In this document: in pieces, positions 7,977 through 15,227 of the stretch | Numbering within the stretch: the stretch's first letter is position 1 | How the letters are laid out: each line of letters starts with the position of its first letter | From: Nitrincola iocasae | GTDB lineage: Bacteria; Pseudomonadota; Gammaproteobacteria; Pseudomonadales; Balneatricaceae | NCBI RefSeq assembly: GCF_008727795.1 | Contig: NZ_CP044222.1 | Location: 4,065,233-4,129,232, forward strand | Reading direction: 5' to 3' | DNA length: 64,000 bases | The notes under the pieces: model-generated | The model's database searches: none | Seen by the model: the letters and a program-made list of their open reading frames with translations, nothing else | Told to the model about the DNA's origin: nothing | Position numbers and translations under genes: made by a program

Positions 7977-8000
7977 TATTGGCCGCTGACGCGGCCAATA
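7977..8000. other. Perfect 10-bp hairpin near the right end of the IS1111-type element
   Basis: TATTGGCCGC-TGAC-GCGGCCAATA, followed by five A residues. It lies 22 bp inside the right subterminal repeat. It may protect against readthrough or be part of the element's end structure. The T-run needed for an intrinsic terminator is not present in a useful orientation. Confidence 0.5.
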
Positions 8001-8037
8001 AAAAACTAATGCCTATTGACAGGATGAAGGCTCATAG

Positions 8038-8047
8038 GTGTTATGTG
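8038..8047 (-). repeat. attC site 4, right part
   Basis: GTTATGTG directly beyond the insertion sequence supplies the core site lost from the left part at 6315-6371. It lies just downstream of the acetyltransferase stop codon. Confidence 0.55.
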
Positions 8048-8053
8048 ATTAAT

Positions 8054-8539
8054 TTAGAAAGTTAGCAACATATCATTCCACTGCGCTTCGCCATGAGTTG
8101 AAGCTGACACCCCTTGATGAATAAACCCAAAGCCTTCGTAAAATTTTACTAAATGATCTTTGCATGTAAGCACCATCCCTTTATGTTTACAGTTTTTACT
8201 AAACTTAATAAAGTATTTAGTAAGTGCTGATGCATACCCCTTATTTTGGTATTGAGGATCAACAGCCAATCCAAATACTGTTTGGTACCCACCTTGAGGA
8301 CAGTGAAGTTTTGCATCAGAGTAAAGTGCATCAGGAAGTTCAGGTGCATTGAATATACAGCCGTTAATATGACCAACTACAATACCATTAAACTCCATTA
8401 CAAAGAAACATTCTGGAAAAACAGCGAATCGTTTTTGAAAAGATTCTAACGACGCGGCTTCAGATTCAGAAAAACAAATTTCTTCTATTTTTGCCATACG
8501 ATTAATGTCTTCTTTTACTGCTTGGCGGATTTTGTACAT
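8054..8539 (-). CDS. GNAT-family N-acetyltransferase (cassette gene)
   Basis: 161 residues. The GNAT fold is visible: an N-terminal YKIRQAVKEDINRMAKIEEICF, the acetyl-CoA-binding stretch VFGLAVDPQYQNKGYASALTKYFI (QxxGxA-type pyrophosphate loop) and the final VKFYEGFGFIHQG. The substrate cannot be inferred. AAGGA precedes the start. Its attC was split by the insertion sequence but the gene is intact. Low GC compared with the flanking chromosome suits a captured cassette. Confidence 0.85.
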   Translation of the reverse strand: MYKIRQAVKEDINRMAKIEEICFSESEAASLESFQKRFAVFPECFFVMEFNGIVVGHINGCIFNAPELPDALYSDAKLHCPQGGYQTVFGLAVDPQYQNKGYASALTKYFIKFSKNCKHKGMVLTCKDHLVKFYEGFGFIHQGVSASTHGEAQWNDMLLTF

Positions 8540-8579
8540 TAGAATTCCTTTTTATCCATTGAGATATTGCAACAAGCTT

Positions 8580-8675
8580 TGTAACGATGCCCGGCGCACA
8601 TAACGCAGAGCGCACCGGTGACCTTGACGCAGTGAAGCGGCGATAAGGGCATCCGAGTGACGCGTATGGTTATAC
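8580..8675 (-). repeat. attC site 5, of the DUF3703 cassette
   Basis: Runs from TGTAACG to GTTATAC, about 96 bp, with pairing inner arms GATGCCC (near 8586) and GGGCATC (near 8647). It overlaps the 3' end of the DUF3703 gene. Confidence 0.65.
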
Positions 8676-9038
8676 ACCGGACTTTGCCTTTTGAATCAAA
8701 GCTGCCAAGTCTGGTGCTATCGGCATTTTCTTGAAAGGACTGACGTTGGCTCCACCTGTATTTCCTTGTGGCACCAACCCAAAGGCTGTTTTAGTCGCAG
8801 CACCAACTATCCGAAAGAGCTGGCCGAGTGCTTCTCGCACAGAATGGTTGCGAACGGCCCAGTGCAGCATCAACACATGTACTTTTACATGCCAATAAGT
8901 TGATTCCTGGCCAATCACATGAGCACGCTCCAGATGGACAAATTCTAGCTGCGTATCTCCGGCAAACCTTGCCTGCGCGACGTTCGCGAGCTCCGACTCG
9001 ACGTAGGGGGCTACTCGCTCTGAAAATCTACGTTGCAT
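8670..9038 (-). CDS. DUF3703-family protein (cassette gene)
   Basis: 122 residues. The family pattern is seen: LERAHVIGQESTYWHVKVHVLMLHWAVR, then a helix, then VPQGNTGGANVSPFKKMPIAPDL. The function of DUF3703 is not established; members often lie with metal-resistance or mobile genes. It is a predicted soluble, mostly helical protein with several conserved His residues in the LERAH and HVKVHVLMLH segment that could bind metal (inference). The next attC, to the right, was hit by an IS1182-type element. Confidence 0.8.
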   Translation of the reverse strand: MQRRFSERVAPYVESELANVAQARFAGDTQLEFVHLERAHVIGQESTYWHVKVHVLMLHWAVRNHSVREALGQLFRIVGAATKTAFGLVPQGNTGGANVSPFKKMPIAPDLAALIQKAKSGV

Positions 9039-9064
9039 ACTGACTTCCCGATAGGGGTATAACG

Positions 9065-10888
9065 AGCCTGTAGAAAAACCAATTTATAGTGCATCAATCT
9101 TTCCTCGGTGCTCGATTTGTTCATTTATAATGCCACTCCCTTCAATGTCTGTTTCGGCGCTCTCGGGACTGGCATTTCTTTGTCTTACTGCCACATCAGT
9201 CAACAGTGGCCTGATTGATAAGGCTTTCAGCCGGGCTTACGCCTTCGTTGCTTCAACTACTTAACTGTCCGTATTTTGCCAGTTTTTCAACATTATGCAC
9301 CAAGCAGTACAACTGCCACTGGCCCTGAACCTTGCTTTTGCCGCGCAAGCTAAAGCGGTTTAGCCTTTTGTTGGTCCCAATGTTGCCGAATACCGGTTCC
9401 ACCACAGACATTCGGTGACTATAAATCTGCTTACCCTTCGGACTATCCACTCGGTGTTTCATCCAGTCGGTGTAGGTGGGTGCTCTTTGATCATTAAGCG
9501 CAAAGCTCACTTGCCTTCCGGCTCCTTTGCGATGGTCAGCTGATGTCGGATTTTTCATGCAACTCGCTTTTTTAGAACAATGACGGCACTGGAGCAACCG
9601 ACCTTCAAAGTAGGCTGTAAGTTGGCCGTGTTCATTAGTTCTGATACCTCGATGACTTATTTGCTCACCCGCTGGACATCTGCACGTCATCGTCACGGGA
9701 TCAAACTGGAACTCACTGGCTGGAATAAGGTGTTTAGCTTTAGGGTTACCGGGTGTCTGGTGGCGCTTGCCGTATTTGTCTTTCTGGTGTGCGAATTTGG
9801 GATCACGGCTTCTAAACTGATTGTCAGGAATGTAACCGTTGATCTGGTTCTGGTGAAGATATTCCATATTGGCTTCATTCGCAAAACCCGTATCGGCCGT
9901 CGCTATGATGCCACTTGCATATACGTTGTCATTAATGCCCAGTCGTTGATAACGAGCCTTGATACTTTCCAATACTGGTTGCAGGGTGTGGTGCTCTTGT
10001 CCTTCACCGAAGGCTTGAGCATCAATGACAATCTGATGCTTTTTATCGACGGCGGCCACACCGTTGTAACCTTGAATGGTGCCTTTACTGGTGGTCATTT
10101 TTGCTGATTCAGGATCAGTGATATTACTCTTCACTTCCTTGCTGCGTTTGCCCTTGCCCATCCTTGGCTGGCTGCGCTTTAAAAAATCACCGATCTTGTT
10201 GGCCGCCGCATCCAGTGTCTGGATGGTCTTGGCCTTGCGAATATCATGCTCCAGCGCTTCTTCGCTTTCATGGGTATCCTTTTCCTGATGCTCACTGAGG
10301 TGATGCTGGATCAGGCGTTTGAGCTTCTGGCGCTTTTGTTCCAACTCCTTAAACGTACCAGACCATTCCTTCGACGCATTGGAGCGCATCTTACAGCCAT
10401 CGATGGCAAAGAGTTCATGACCCAGCAACCCTTGTTGATCACAGATCAGCAGCACCTGTTCAAATAAGGCTTCAATCGCCTGGCCTCGGCTACTGATAAA
10501 GTGAGCAATCGTGGTGAAGTGCGGCACGGTATCGCAGGATAACGCTTTGAAGATGATATTGGTTTCGCAGCACCACTGGATTTCACGGCTGGAGGTAATG
10601 CCCTTTGAGTAAGCAAATAAAATAATCTTGAGCAGTATAGCCGGATCATAGGCTGGGCGGCCTTCAGCATCATTTTTATAGGGCTGATGAAAAGCAGACA
10701 GGTCGAGTTTTTCAGAGATCAGGTAGTGTAGCGCAAATTCAAAAGTACCCGGTTGAATCTGTTCCAAGTAGTTGATGACCACCATCGACATCTGGTTGTA
10801 GTCGTAATGTTTGAATCGAGCCATCCCAGAGCCTCCGTCTCCTGAAAATCTCATCAGACCATAGATGAAGAGGTTTTTCTACAGCCTG
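9065..10888 (-). mobile_element. IS1182-family insertion sequence at an attC boundary
   Basis: About 1.82 kb, bounded by inverted repeats CTGTAGAAAAACC (9068-9080) and its complement GGTTTTTCTACAG (10872-10884). AACG at 9061-9064 and 10889-10892 could be a 4-bp target duplication. The element lies exactly between attC site 6 and the start of the DUF3703 cassette, that is, at the core-site crossover. The bases 9081-9252 hold no gene and belong to the element. Confidence 0.8.
9253..10824 (-). CDS. IS1182-family transposase
   Basis: About 524 residues from the ATG at 10824, which has GGAGG upstream; a longer frame to 10854 lacks one. The protein has the family's order: N-terminal DUF772 domain (PAYDPAILLKIILFAYSKGITSSREIQ), a DDE nuclease core (ELFAIDGCKMRSN, then VDKKHQIVIDAQAFG and the Y-(2)-R-(3)-E-type end VVEPVFGNIGTNK), and a Cys-rich insertion (CRCPAGEQ, CRHCSKKASC) resembling a zinc ribbon. 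The frame is intact. It reads in cassette orientation but is not part of a cassette. Confidence 0.9.
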   Translation of the reverse strand: MARFKHYDYNQMSMVVINYLEQIQPGTFEFALHYLISEKLDLSAFHQPYKNDAEGRPAYDPAILLKIILFAYSKGITSSREIQWCCETNIIFKALSCDTVPHFTTIAHFISSRGQAIEALFEQVLLICDQQGLLGHELFAIDGCKMRSNASKEWSGTFKELEQKRQKLKRLIQHHLSEHQEKDTHESEEALEHDIRKAKTIQTLDAAANKIGDFLKRSQPRMGKGKRSKEVKSNITDPESAKMTTSKGTIQGYNGVAAVDKKHQIVIDAQAFGEGQEHHTLQPVLESIKARYQRLGINDNVYASGIIATADTGFANEANMEYLHQNQINGYIPDNQFRSRDPKFAHQKDKYGKRHQTPGNPKAKHLIPASEFQFDPVTMTCRCPAGEQISHRGIRTNEHGQLTAYFEGRLLQCRHCSKKASCMKNPTSADHRKGAGRQVSFALNDQRAPTYTDWMKHRVDSPKGKQIYSHRMSVVEPVFGNIGTNKRLNRFSLRGKSKVQGQWQLYCLVHNVEKLAKYGQLSS

Positions 10889-10967
10889 AACGCCTAATTT
10901 AGGGGCCGTAGCTGCGTAGCAGTACAGGTCCCAGCCTGATTGAGGCGACTACAATTAATTGTTATGT
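10888..10967 (-). repeat. attC site 6
   Basis: Runs from AACGCCTAATTT to GTTATGT, about 80 bp. It is nearly identical to attC site 7 outside the loop (CGCCTAATTTAGGGGCCGTA, CTGCGTAGCAGT, AGGTCCCAGCC). The near-identity suggests this type is the host integron's own attC family. Confidence 0.8.
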
Positions 10968-10968
10968 G

Positions 10969-11370
10969 TTAAAGCTTAAAGTGGAACTTGAACTGGCCAC
11001 AATAAGTTAACGATGAATTGGAAACTGGTGTTTCTTTTAAAGGGAAGCCACCTAAAGCCTGCTCATAAACCAGCACAAGTACGTTCGCCCCACCAATATT
11101 CTCTTTGATATGAGCTATATCGGAGGCCGCAACTCCTATACTAGAGAGGTATTGAAAATCTAAATCAACTGTTTCGATGAAGTCTTCATCTAAATATGAG
11201 TCGATATTCTTTAGTAGTTTATGGGATGGATTCCGATCTTCCCAAGCTGCATACTCTTCATCAGAAACTGATTCATCTGGTTCTGGCTCCCATTGAGACT
11301 GAGAGTAGAGGCAAGCTGCTCCAATATTTTCAAACTCCCCCGAAAATACGTAAACAAACTTTTCTTGCAT
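10969..11370 (-). CDS. Possible Imm22-like immunity protein (cassette gene)
   Basis: 133 residues, acidic. After an N-terminal strand (KFVYVFSGEF) come the segments PSHKLLKNIDSYLDEDFIE and a late strand (GGANVLVLVYEQALGGF). This resembles remembered features of the Imm22 immunity family (a Y/L-D-x-D-hIE motif and a final hydrophobic strand with VLLY), which protects against polymorphic toxins. The match is from memory and moderate. GGGAGG lies upstream of the start. An immunity gene without its toxin would make sense in an integron as protection from neighbours. Confidence 0.45.
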   Translation of the reverse strand: MQEKFVYVFSGEFENIGAACLYSQSQWEPEPDESVSDEEYAAWEDRNPSHKLLKNIDSYLDEDFIETVDLDFQYLSSIGVAASDIAHIKENIGGANVLVLVYEQALGGFPLKETPVSNSSLTYCGQFKFHFKL

Positions 11371-11390
11371 AGCTTGACGCCTCCCTTACA

Positions 11391-11473
11391 CATAACGCCT
11401 AATTTAGGGGCCGTAACTGCGTAGCAGTGGAGGTCCCAGCCCGCTTGCGGGCGACTAAAATTATTTGTTATGA
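11391..11473 (-). repeat. attC site 7
   Basis: Runs from ATAACGCC to GTTATGA, about 83 bp, nearly identical to attC site 6, with loop-side arms CCCGC and GCGGG. Confidence 0.8.
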
Positions 11474-11812
11474 CTCTTTAGTTTTATTAAGTTTTGTCCA
11501 TGAAGAATAGCCAAGATATTTTCGTAATTTATATTCATGGGATATTTCAAAAACCAGTTCAACATACCGACAAGTAGATATTCCAAGCTTATGATATGCA
11601 GATTTGGCGGACTTTTTAGACTCAAATACTGCTACATTTTTAGCTTTAAGCTCACTTAACATATGAGCATTTAGGAGAATTGCACCATCATGATCATATT
11701 TCGTATTTTCAATTCTAACCAATTCCCAAGTAACGTTCCCATCGCTAGACGTAGAGTCAAATGCATATAACTTTTGCTTTTCCGTTCCAGTATCAGCTAT
11801 CACATATGCCAT
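11468..11812 (-). CDS. Hypothetical protein (cassette gene)
   Basis: 114 residues, not recognised. It is a soluble alpha/beta-looking protein: an N-terminal strand with a turn (MAYVIADTGTEKQKLYAFDS), a middle region rich in charged residues, then KNVAVFESKKSAKSAYHKLGISTCRYVELVF. The pattern of a strand, a Ser/Lys-rich helix and another strand would suit a small regulatory or ligand-binding fold, but no motif is diagnostic. AT-rich composition and an attC directly downstream mark it as a cassette gene. Confidence 0.7.
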   Translation of the reverse strand: MAYVIADTGTEKQKLYAFDSTSSDGNVTWELVRIENTKYDHDGAILLNAHMLSELKAKNVAVFESKKSAKSAYHKLGISTCRYVELVFEISHEYKLRKYLGYSSWTKLNKTKES

Positions 11813-11846
11813 AACTTTCTTCTCAATAAATCAAGGCCCTGCACGT

Positions 11847-11929
11847 CATAACGCCGCCAGCAAGCGCGGCTTTGTAGTGAAGGCGAAGCCGCAACGAAAA
11901 AGCCGTCGCTTTGACTGGCCTTGTTAAAT
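11847..11929 (-). repeat. attC site 8, of the YjaB-like acetyltransferase cassette
   Basis: Runs from CATAACGCC to GTTAAAT (perfect GTTRRRY), about 83 bp, with GCGGCTT and AAGCCGC arms. Confidence 0.8.
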
Positions 11930-11931
11930 TT

Positions 11932-12366
11932 TTATAGTGCCATATGCAGCAGCGGATAAGGCTTACCCTGACCATCTATTGGTGAGCGACCCGTTACCGT
12001 AAAACCAATACGTTGGTAAAAACCTAGCGCCTGCTCATTCTGTTCATTCACGTCAACCTTAGTTGCTCCCTGATCTTTGATTGCATGGGCCGCTAACAAA
12101 GCACCTATCCCTTTTCCACGCACATCAGGTGAGATAAACAGCATTTCAATATTGCCATCATGTACGCCACAAAACCCTAGTATTTCACCATTGCTATTTT
12201 TAGCACACGTTAAATCAACTGCGTCGAAATACTGCTCAAGAATTAATGGTTTTAACTCCTGTAAATCATCTTCCGCCAAAAAATCATGCGTGGCTCTGAC
12301 CGATGCTTCCCAGATCGCTAATAGCTGAAGGTGATCTGCTTTTTCTACAATCTCAATGTTCATCAC
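11932..12366 (-). CDS. YjaB-like GNAT acetyltransferase (cassette gene)
   Basis: 144 residues. It resembles E. coli YjaB over its length: AIWEASVRATHDFLAEDDL, the acetyl-CoA site IEMLFISPDVRGKGIGALLAAHA, the motif VNEQNEQALGFYQRIGFTVTGRS and the ending GKPYPLLHM. YjaB acetylates proteins and can use small molecules, so the true substrate is open. The start may be the second Met at 12363. A chromosomal housekeeping-type enzyme carried as a cassette is unusual but known. Confidence 0.85.
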   Translation of the reverse strand: MMNIEIVEKADHLQLLAIWEASVRATHDFLAEDDLQELKPLILEQYFDAVDLTCAKNSNGEILGFCGVHDGNIEMLFISPDVRGKGIGALLAAHAIKDQGATKVDVNEQNEQALGFYQRIGFTVTGRSPIDGQGKPYPLLHMAL

Positions 12367-12381
12367 TTAACTCAATTAAAA

Positions 12382-12441
12382 ATTTAACGCCGGCGGCAGG
12401 GGCGCGACGTAAGGAGCGTCCCTTGACTGCATTTGTTAGCC
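12382..12441 (-). repeat. attC site 9
   Basis: Runs from ATTTAAC to GTTAGCC, 60 bp, with GGGGCGCGACG and the near-complement CGTCCC as inner arms. Confidence 0.75.
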
Positions 12442-13047
12442 CATAGGGGCTTGAGGAGGAATCTTGTTTCCGTTAGCAATCGTGTCGTCCTCGGCAGCTT
12501 CATCCCCTTCGATTTCGATCGGTGGAGTTTGTGGGCGCTCTGTCTGCAGAGCCCTAGCTTCGTCTCGATAGAACATCCTACTGCCACAAACGATGCGTTC
12601 TGAAAGAGGCGTATACCAAGACCCTTGGCCCTCTAGCTTAGTTCCATCACCCTGAACTTGAAGAAGGAATGTAACGACTCCAAGCCTCTTTGGGTCTGTG
12701 TGTTTGAGTTGTAAGGAAACAAAACGCTCCGAAAGCTGCCCGGTAACCTCAAAGGTTCGAATATCATCAATGTGGAGGTCAGTCCGGTCTCGATCAAAGC
12801 TATCCGCTCGCAATTGGACTGTGGCTTTTCCAGATAGCCTTTCGCACGACTGTCTGAGTTCCAATACAATTTTCTGGGTACGCCCAACAGCGTACCAATT
12901 CCCACTTATATCCAGCCCTCGAAAAATGGTCTGCCTATACCATGGTAAAAAACTATTCATAAAAAGACTTTTAAGGATCAGCAGCACAGAGGCTGTGAGA
13001 AGGCCTGTAATGACTCCAATTACTATAGTCCCTGCTGGATCCTGCAT
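12436..13047 (-). CDS. Membrane-anchored beta-barrel-like protein (cassette gene)
   Basis: 203 residues. One N-terminal membrane segment (GTIVIGVITGLLTASVLLIL) and a juxtamembrane turn are followed by about eight alternating strands opening with LDISGNWYA and including SGKATVQLRA, FEVTGQL, FVSLQLKH and VVTFLLQVQGDG, then an acidic low-complexity tail. The G-x-W start and strand spacing suggest a small beta-barrel such as a lipocalin or the Cap15-type barrel linked to CBASS defence. That comparison is structural impression, not proven homology. AAGG precedes the start. Confidence 0.6.
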   Translation of the reverse strand: MQDPAGTIVIGVITGLLTASVLLILKSLFMNSFLPWYRQTIFRGLDISGNWYAVGRTQKIVLELRQSCERLSGKATVQLRADSFDRDRTDLHIDDIRTFEVTGQLSERFVSLQLKHTDPKRLGVVTFLLQVQGDGTKLEGQGSWYTPLSERIVCGSRMFYRDEARALQTERPQTPPIEIEGDEAAEDDTIANGNKIPPQAPMG

Positions 13048-13065
13048 TTTCTTACCTTTAGATAT

Positions 13066-13149
13066 GGCTAACGTTTGAGCTAAGCGGCGCGGCTTTGCCG
13101 CGTCCGGTGGAGCGCGAAGCGCGGAACGAACTTGAGCGATTTGTTAGGT
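13066..13149 (-). repeat. attC site 10
   Basis: Runs from GGCTAAC to GTTAGGT (perfect GTTRRRY), about 84 bp, GC-rich inner stem (GCGGCGCGGCTTTGCCGCG). Confidence 0.8.
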
Positions 13150-13566
13150 TTCACTTTGTTTAGCCCAGAACTGAAGCATTTCCGGTAGTACTGTACCAGT
13201 GAGCATTTCGTAGTTCGCTATGGCCCGTTCTAGAATTTCCACTCCATCTTGCTCAAGGTCGAACTCAATGAGTTCATCTCCAGAATAGTGCTTTAATTCG
13301 TTCTTGGTTAGGTTGATGAGATATGCGATGTCCTTTTCTAAGCCGGGCTCGTCTCCGCCAGCTTGCTTTGCGATTTCTAAGACAGCAGCTTTCATACTAT
13401 CAAATGACGGCGGCCGTCCAAGTTTACGGAGCCTTTTTCCCAGAATCTCTTCTGCCGCCCCAGCCAAGGTAATGGCAGGAATCCAGTTTTTAGCGGCCGC
13501 CAATTGAAGTGCAGCCAATAGTTGCCGTTCGGCAATAGACTCAGCATCAAGGTGAACAGTTGGCAT
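13144..13566 (-). CDS. All-helical hypothetical protein, possibly HEPN-like (cassette gene)
   Basis: 140 residues, predicted nearly all helical. Segments seen: AERQLLAALQLAAAKNWIPAITLAGAAEEILGKRLRK, later LINLTKNELKHYSG. The last contains K-N-x-x-x-H, one residue away from the HEPN nuclease motif R-N-x-x-x-H. The helical layout with an early AAEE-type motif suits a HEPN-like fold, but the Arg is replaced by Lys so activity is doubtful. Similar proteins are frequent in integron cassettes. The Shine-Dalgarno-like AGG is provided by the upstream attC core (GTTAGG). Confidence 0.55.
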   Translation of the reverse strand: MPTVHLDAESIAERQLLAALQLAAAKNWIPAITLAGAAEEILGKRLRKLGRPPSFDSMKAAVLEIAKQAGGDEPGLEKDIAYLINLTKNELKHYSGDELIEFDLEQDGVEILERAIANYEMLTGTVLPEMLQFWAKQSET

Positions 13567-13572
13567 AATGAA

Positions 13573-13605
13573 ACCTAACGCTTAGATCACCATCGCTGCA
13601 TGAAC
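13573..13605 (-). repeat. attC site 11, truncated by the IS91-type element
   Basis: ACCTAAC (perfect RYYYAAC) begins an attC that is interrupted after about 32 bases at GAAC, where the IS91-type element starts. Confidence 0.5.
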
Positions 13606-14875
13606 CAAAAAAAATGATCACGGTGGTAATGCTGCGAGATCACTAAGTAGTACGTTTGCAGTGTATGGTGCATCGTTTTGTTGGAGATAACCGCTGGCAC
13701 AATCTCTGACGCCTGCCGTTATATAGGAAATTCCTTTTTTGGACTGGCGCCACCGTTGCCCAATCAGCAAACCCGGCTCACCACAACATTTACAGCAAAC
13801 TAACCGATGTTCCTTATCAACACAAGTTTTCAGGTTTTGTCCTTCCAGGTTACCGAATTGGGCTAATATCGCCTCATAGTCCTTCGAAGCTGAAGCATAC
13901 AAGCCTGCATGACGGATGGTATGAACACCTTCAGCAGGTACATGCTCTAAGAGTCGTTTTATCAGTTGTTGATGCGCTAGCCATTGCATAGCCGTGCGCT
14001 GTTTTCGATGATCGAAGTAACTCATTTCAACGTGATGACCCGACCAGCGTTTGAGCTGCTTGGGGTTCAAAGGGCCGCCTCGGCAATAGCGAGCCAAATA
14101 CAACATCACACCTTTTCCATGCGCGTAGCGTTCTTCAATCCGAACACTCCACGACTTTTTGTACAGGCTACGGCGCAGACTTAAAAAGGCGTGTTTACCT
14201 GAATCCGGTGGCAACACTAATTCACCCTGATCCAGGGCCATCTTAAGAAAGGCTTGGACCTTGCCCCGATACACCTGCATAAGCACTTTGGTGGGTAGCA
14301 AATAGTCGCCGAGGGCCTTCCATTCCCGAGAAGCGGTGACGGATGCCACCGGCTGTGACTAAACAGTGAATGTGTGGATGCAGGTTCAAGCGACGTCCCC
14401 AGGTATGAAGCGTCATTAGCAGGCCTGGTTTAATACCTCCGTGCTTCCGAGCCGACAAAAGATCAAGCAAAGACTCTTGGCTTGCACGAAACAATACCCG
14501 TGCAAACAGTGCTTCGTTATAACGCCATAAGGGCAGATACTCATGTGGCAGGGTAAAAATACAATGAAAATGAGGTACGGCCAACAAGCGTGTTTTTTGC
14601 TTCTCGATCCACTCTACCCGCCGGTGTTCAGCACACAAGTAACAACTTCGATGACGGCACGAGTGATAATGCTCCCAGCTGCCATGCCCTTGGGCACACC
14701 GGTAGGTACTTACACCCATTTCAGGGGTGCGACAGCAGGTGATCGCATCGATGGCTTTTCGGTTTTTCAGCGGCTGAGGCTGCTGAGCCAGCTCCGAGCT
14801 GTAAGCCCGAAACACATTTTGCAAGAGTCTATTCGGCATGTCCATATGCCTTTAAGTCTTTGAATTTATTGATCT
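13606..14875 (-). mobile_element. IS91-type rolling-circle insertion sequence
   Basis: The transposase remnant fills almost all of it. The oriIS end, by its position 3' of the transposase, abuts GAAC at 13602-13605, which is the tetranucleotide that IS91 elements use as target (GAAC or CAAG). The other end lies between the transposase start (14845) and the attI-like core (14892) and cannot be fixed exactly. No flanking duplication is expected for this family. Confidence 0.65.
13618..14845 (-). pseudogene. IS91-family transposase with a frameshift
   Basis: Two overlapping frames encode one protein. The first part (from 14845) has the zinc-binding cluster (CRHRSCYLC), and HIHCLVTAGG, the HUH-type histidine region. 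The second part carries EWKALGDYLLPTKVLMQVYRGK to the end, with the YLARYCRGGPL tyrosine region. Continuity breaks near 14340-14352, just after CLVTAGG, by one base. Unless this is a sequencing error or programmed shift, the element cannot move by itself. Confidence 0.8.
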
Positions 14876-14881
14876 ACCTCG

Positions 14882-14898
14882 TAGCGGTTATGTCCAAC
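14882..14898 (-). other. attI-like recombination site core and 17-bp repeat copy
   Basis: On the minus strand the core reads GTTGGAC, a perfect GTTRRRY, placed between the cassettes and the integrase gene. The surrounding 17 bp equals 4570-4586 at the other end of the array. The bases 14899-15160 hold no gene and would include the rest of attI. Confidence 0.6.
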
Positions 14899-15160
14899 AT
14901 TTATATCGTAGCCTTAAAGGCCACTTTGCCAAGACTTCTATCTCAGCACATTGATTTAACTCAAACTAATCCAAAACCTAGGACTGGTCAATCTCCTACG
15001 ACATGTGCGGTCTTCATGTCTGGCGAGAAAAACGATCATTGAGGCCACTATCACGATTTTCCAACTTAGTAACAAGTGTATGATTTTAAATATATTAGTA
15101 TGGCTGTAATACTTTGTTTCCAGATTTTAGCCTCTACGATCATTTTTCCAGTTCTCTGTC

Positions 15161-15194
15161 TTGACTATATATTTTATACTGTATATAAAAACAG
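15161..15194 (+). promoter_or_regulatory. intI promoter with overlapping LexA box
   Basis: TTGACT (15161-15166), 17 bp, TATAAA (15184-15189). A LexA box CTGTATATAAAAACAG (15179-15194, consensus CTGT-N8-ACAG) covers the -10 element. Control of integron integrases by the SOS response is established. Confidence 0.9.
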
Positions 15195-15227
15195 TATTGA
15201 AGCTTGGTTCATGACAAGGATCTGTTG

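Larger units (their letters stand above)
6372..8037 (+). mobile_element. IS110-family (IS1111 group) insertion sequence within an attC site
   Basis: About 1.67 kb. It has one transposase gene and a 530-bp non-coding right end. Short subterminal inverted repeats are visible: TTGAGCCTTCTCC at about 6386-6398 and the complement of GGATGAAGGCTCAT at 8022-8035. The element divides an attC site close to one core. A group of IS1111 elements that specifically targets attC sites (IS1111-attC) is known, and this fits it. Exact ends are uncertain by a few bases. Confidence 0.8.

Noticed and set aside
7977..8000. Hairpin as an intrinsic terminator
   Set aside because: The stem is strong but the A-run follows it on the plus strand; neither direction has a T-run after the stem.
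15204..15227. TTG start for intI upstream of 15228
   Set aside because: It would lie close to the -10/LexA box and lacks a ribosome site, while ATG 15228 has AAGGA at 8 bases.
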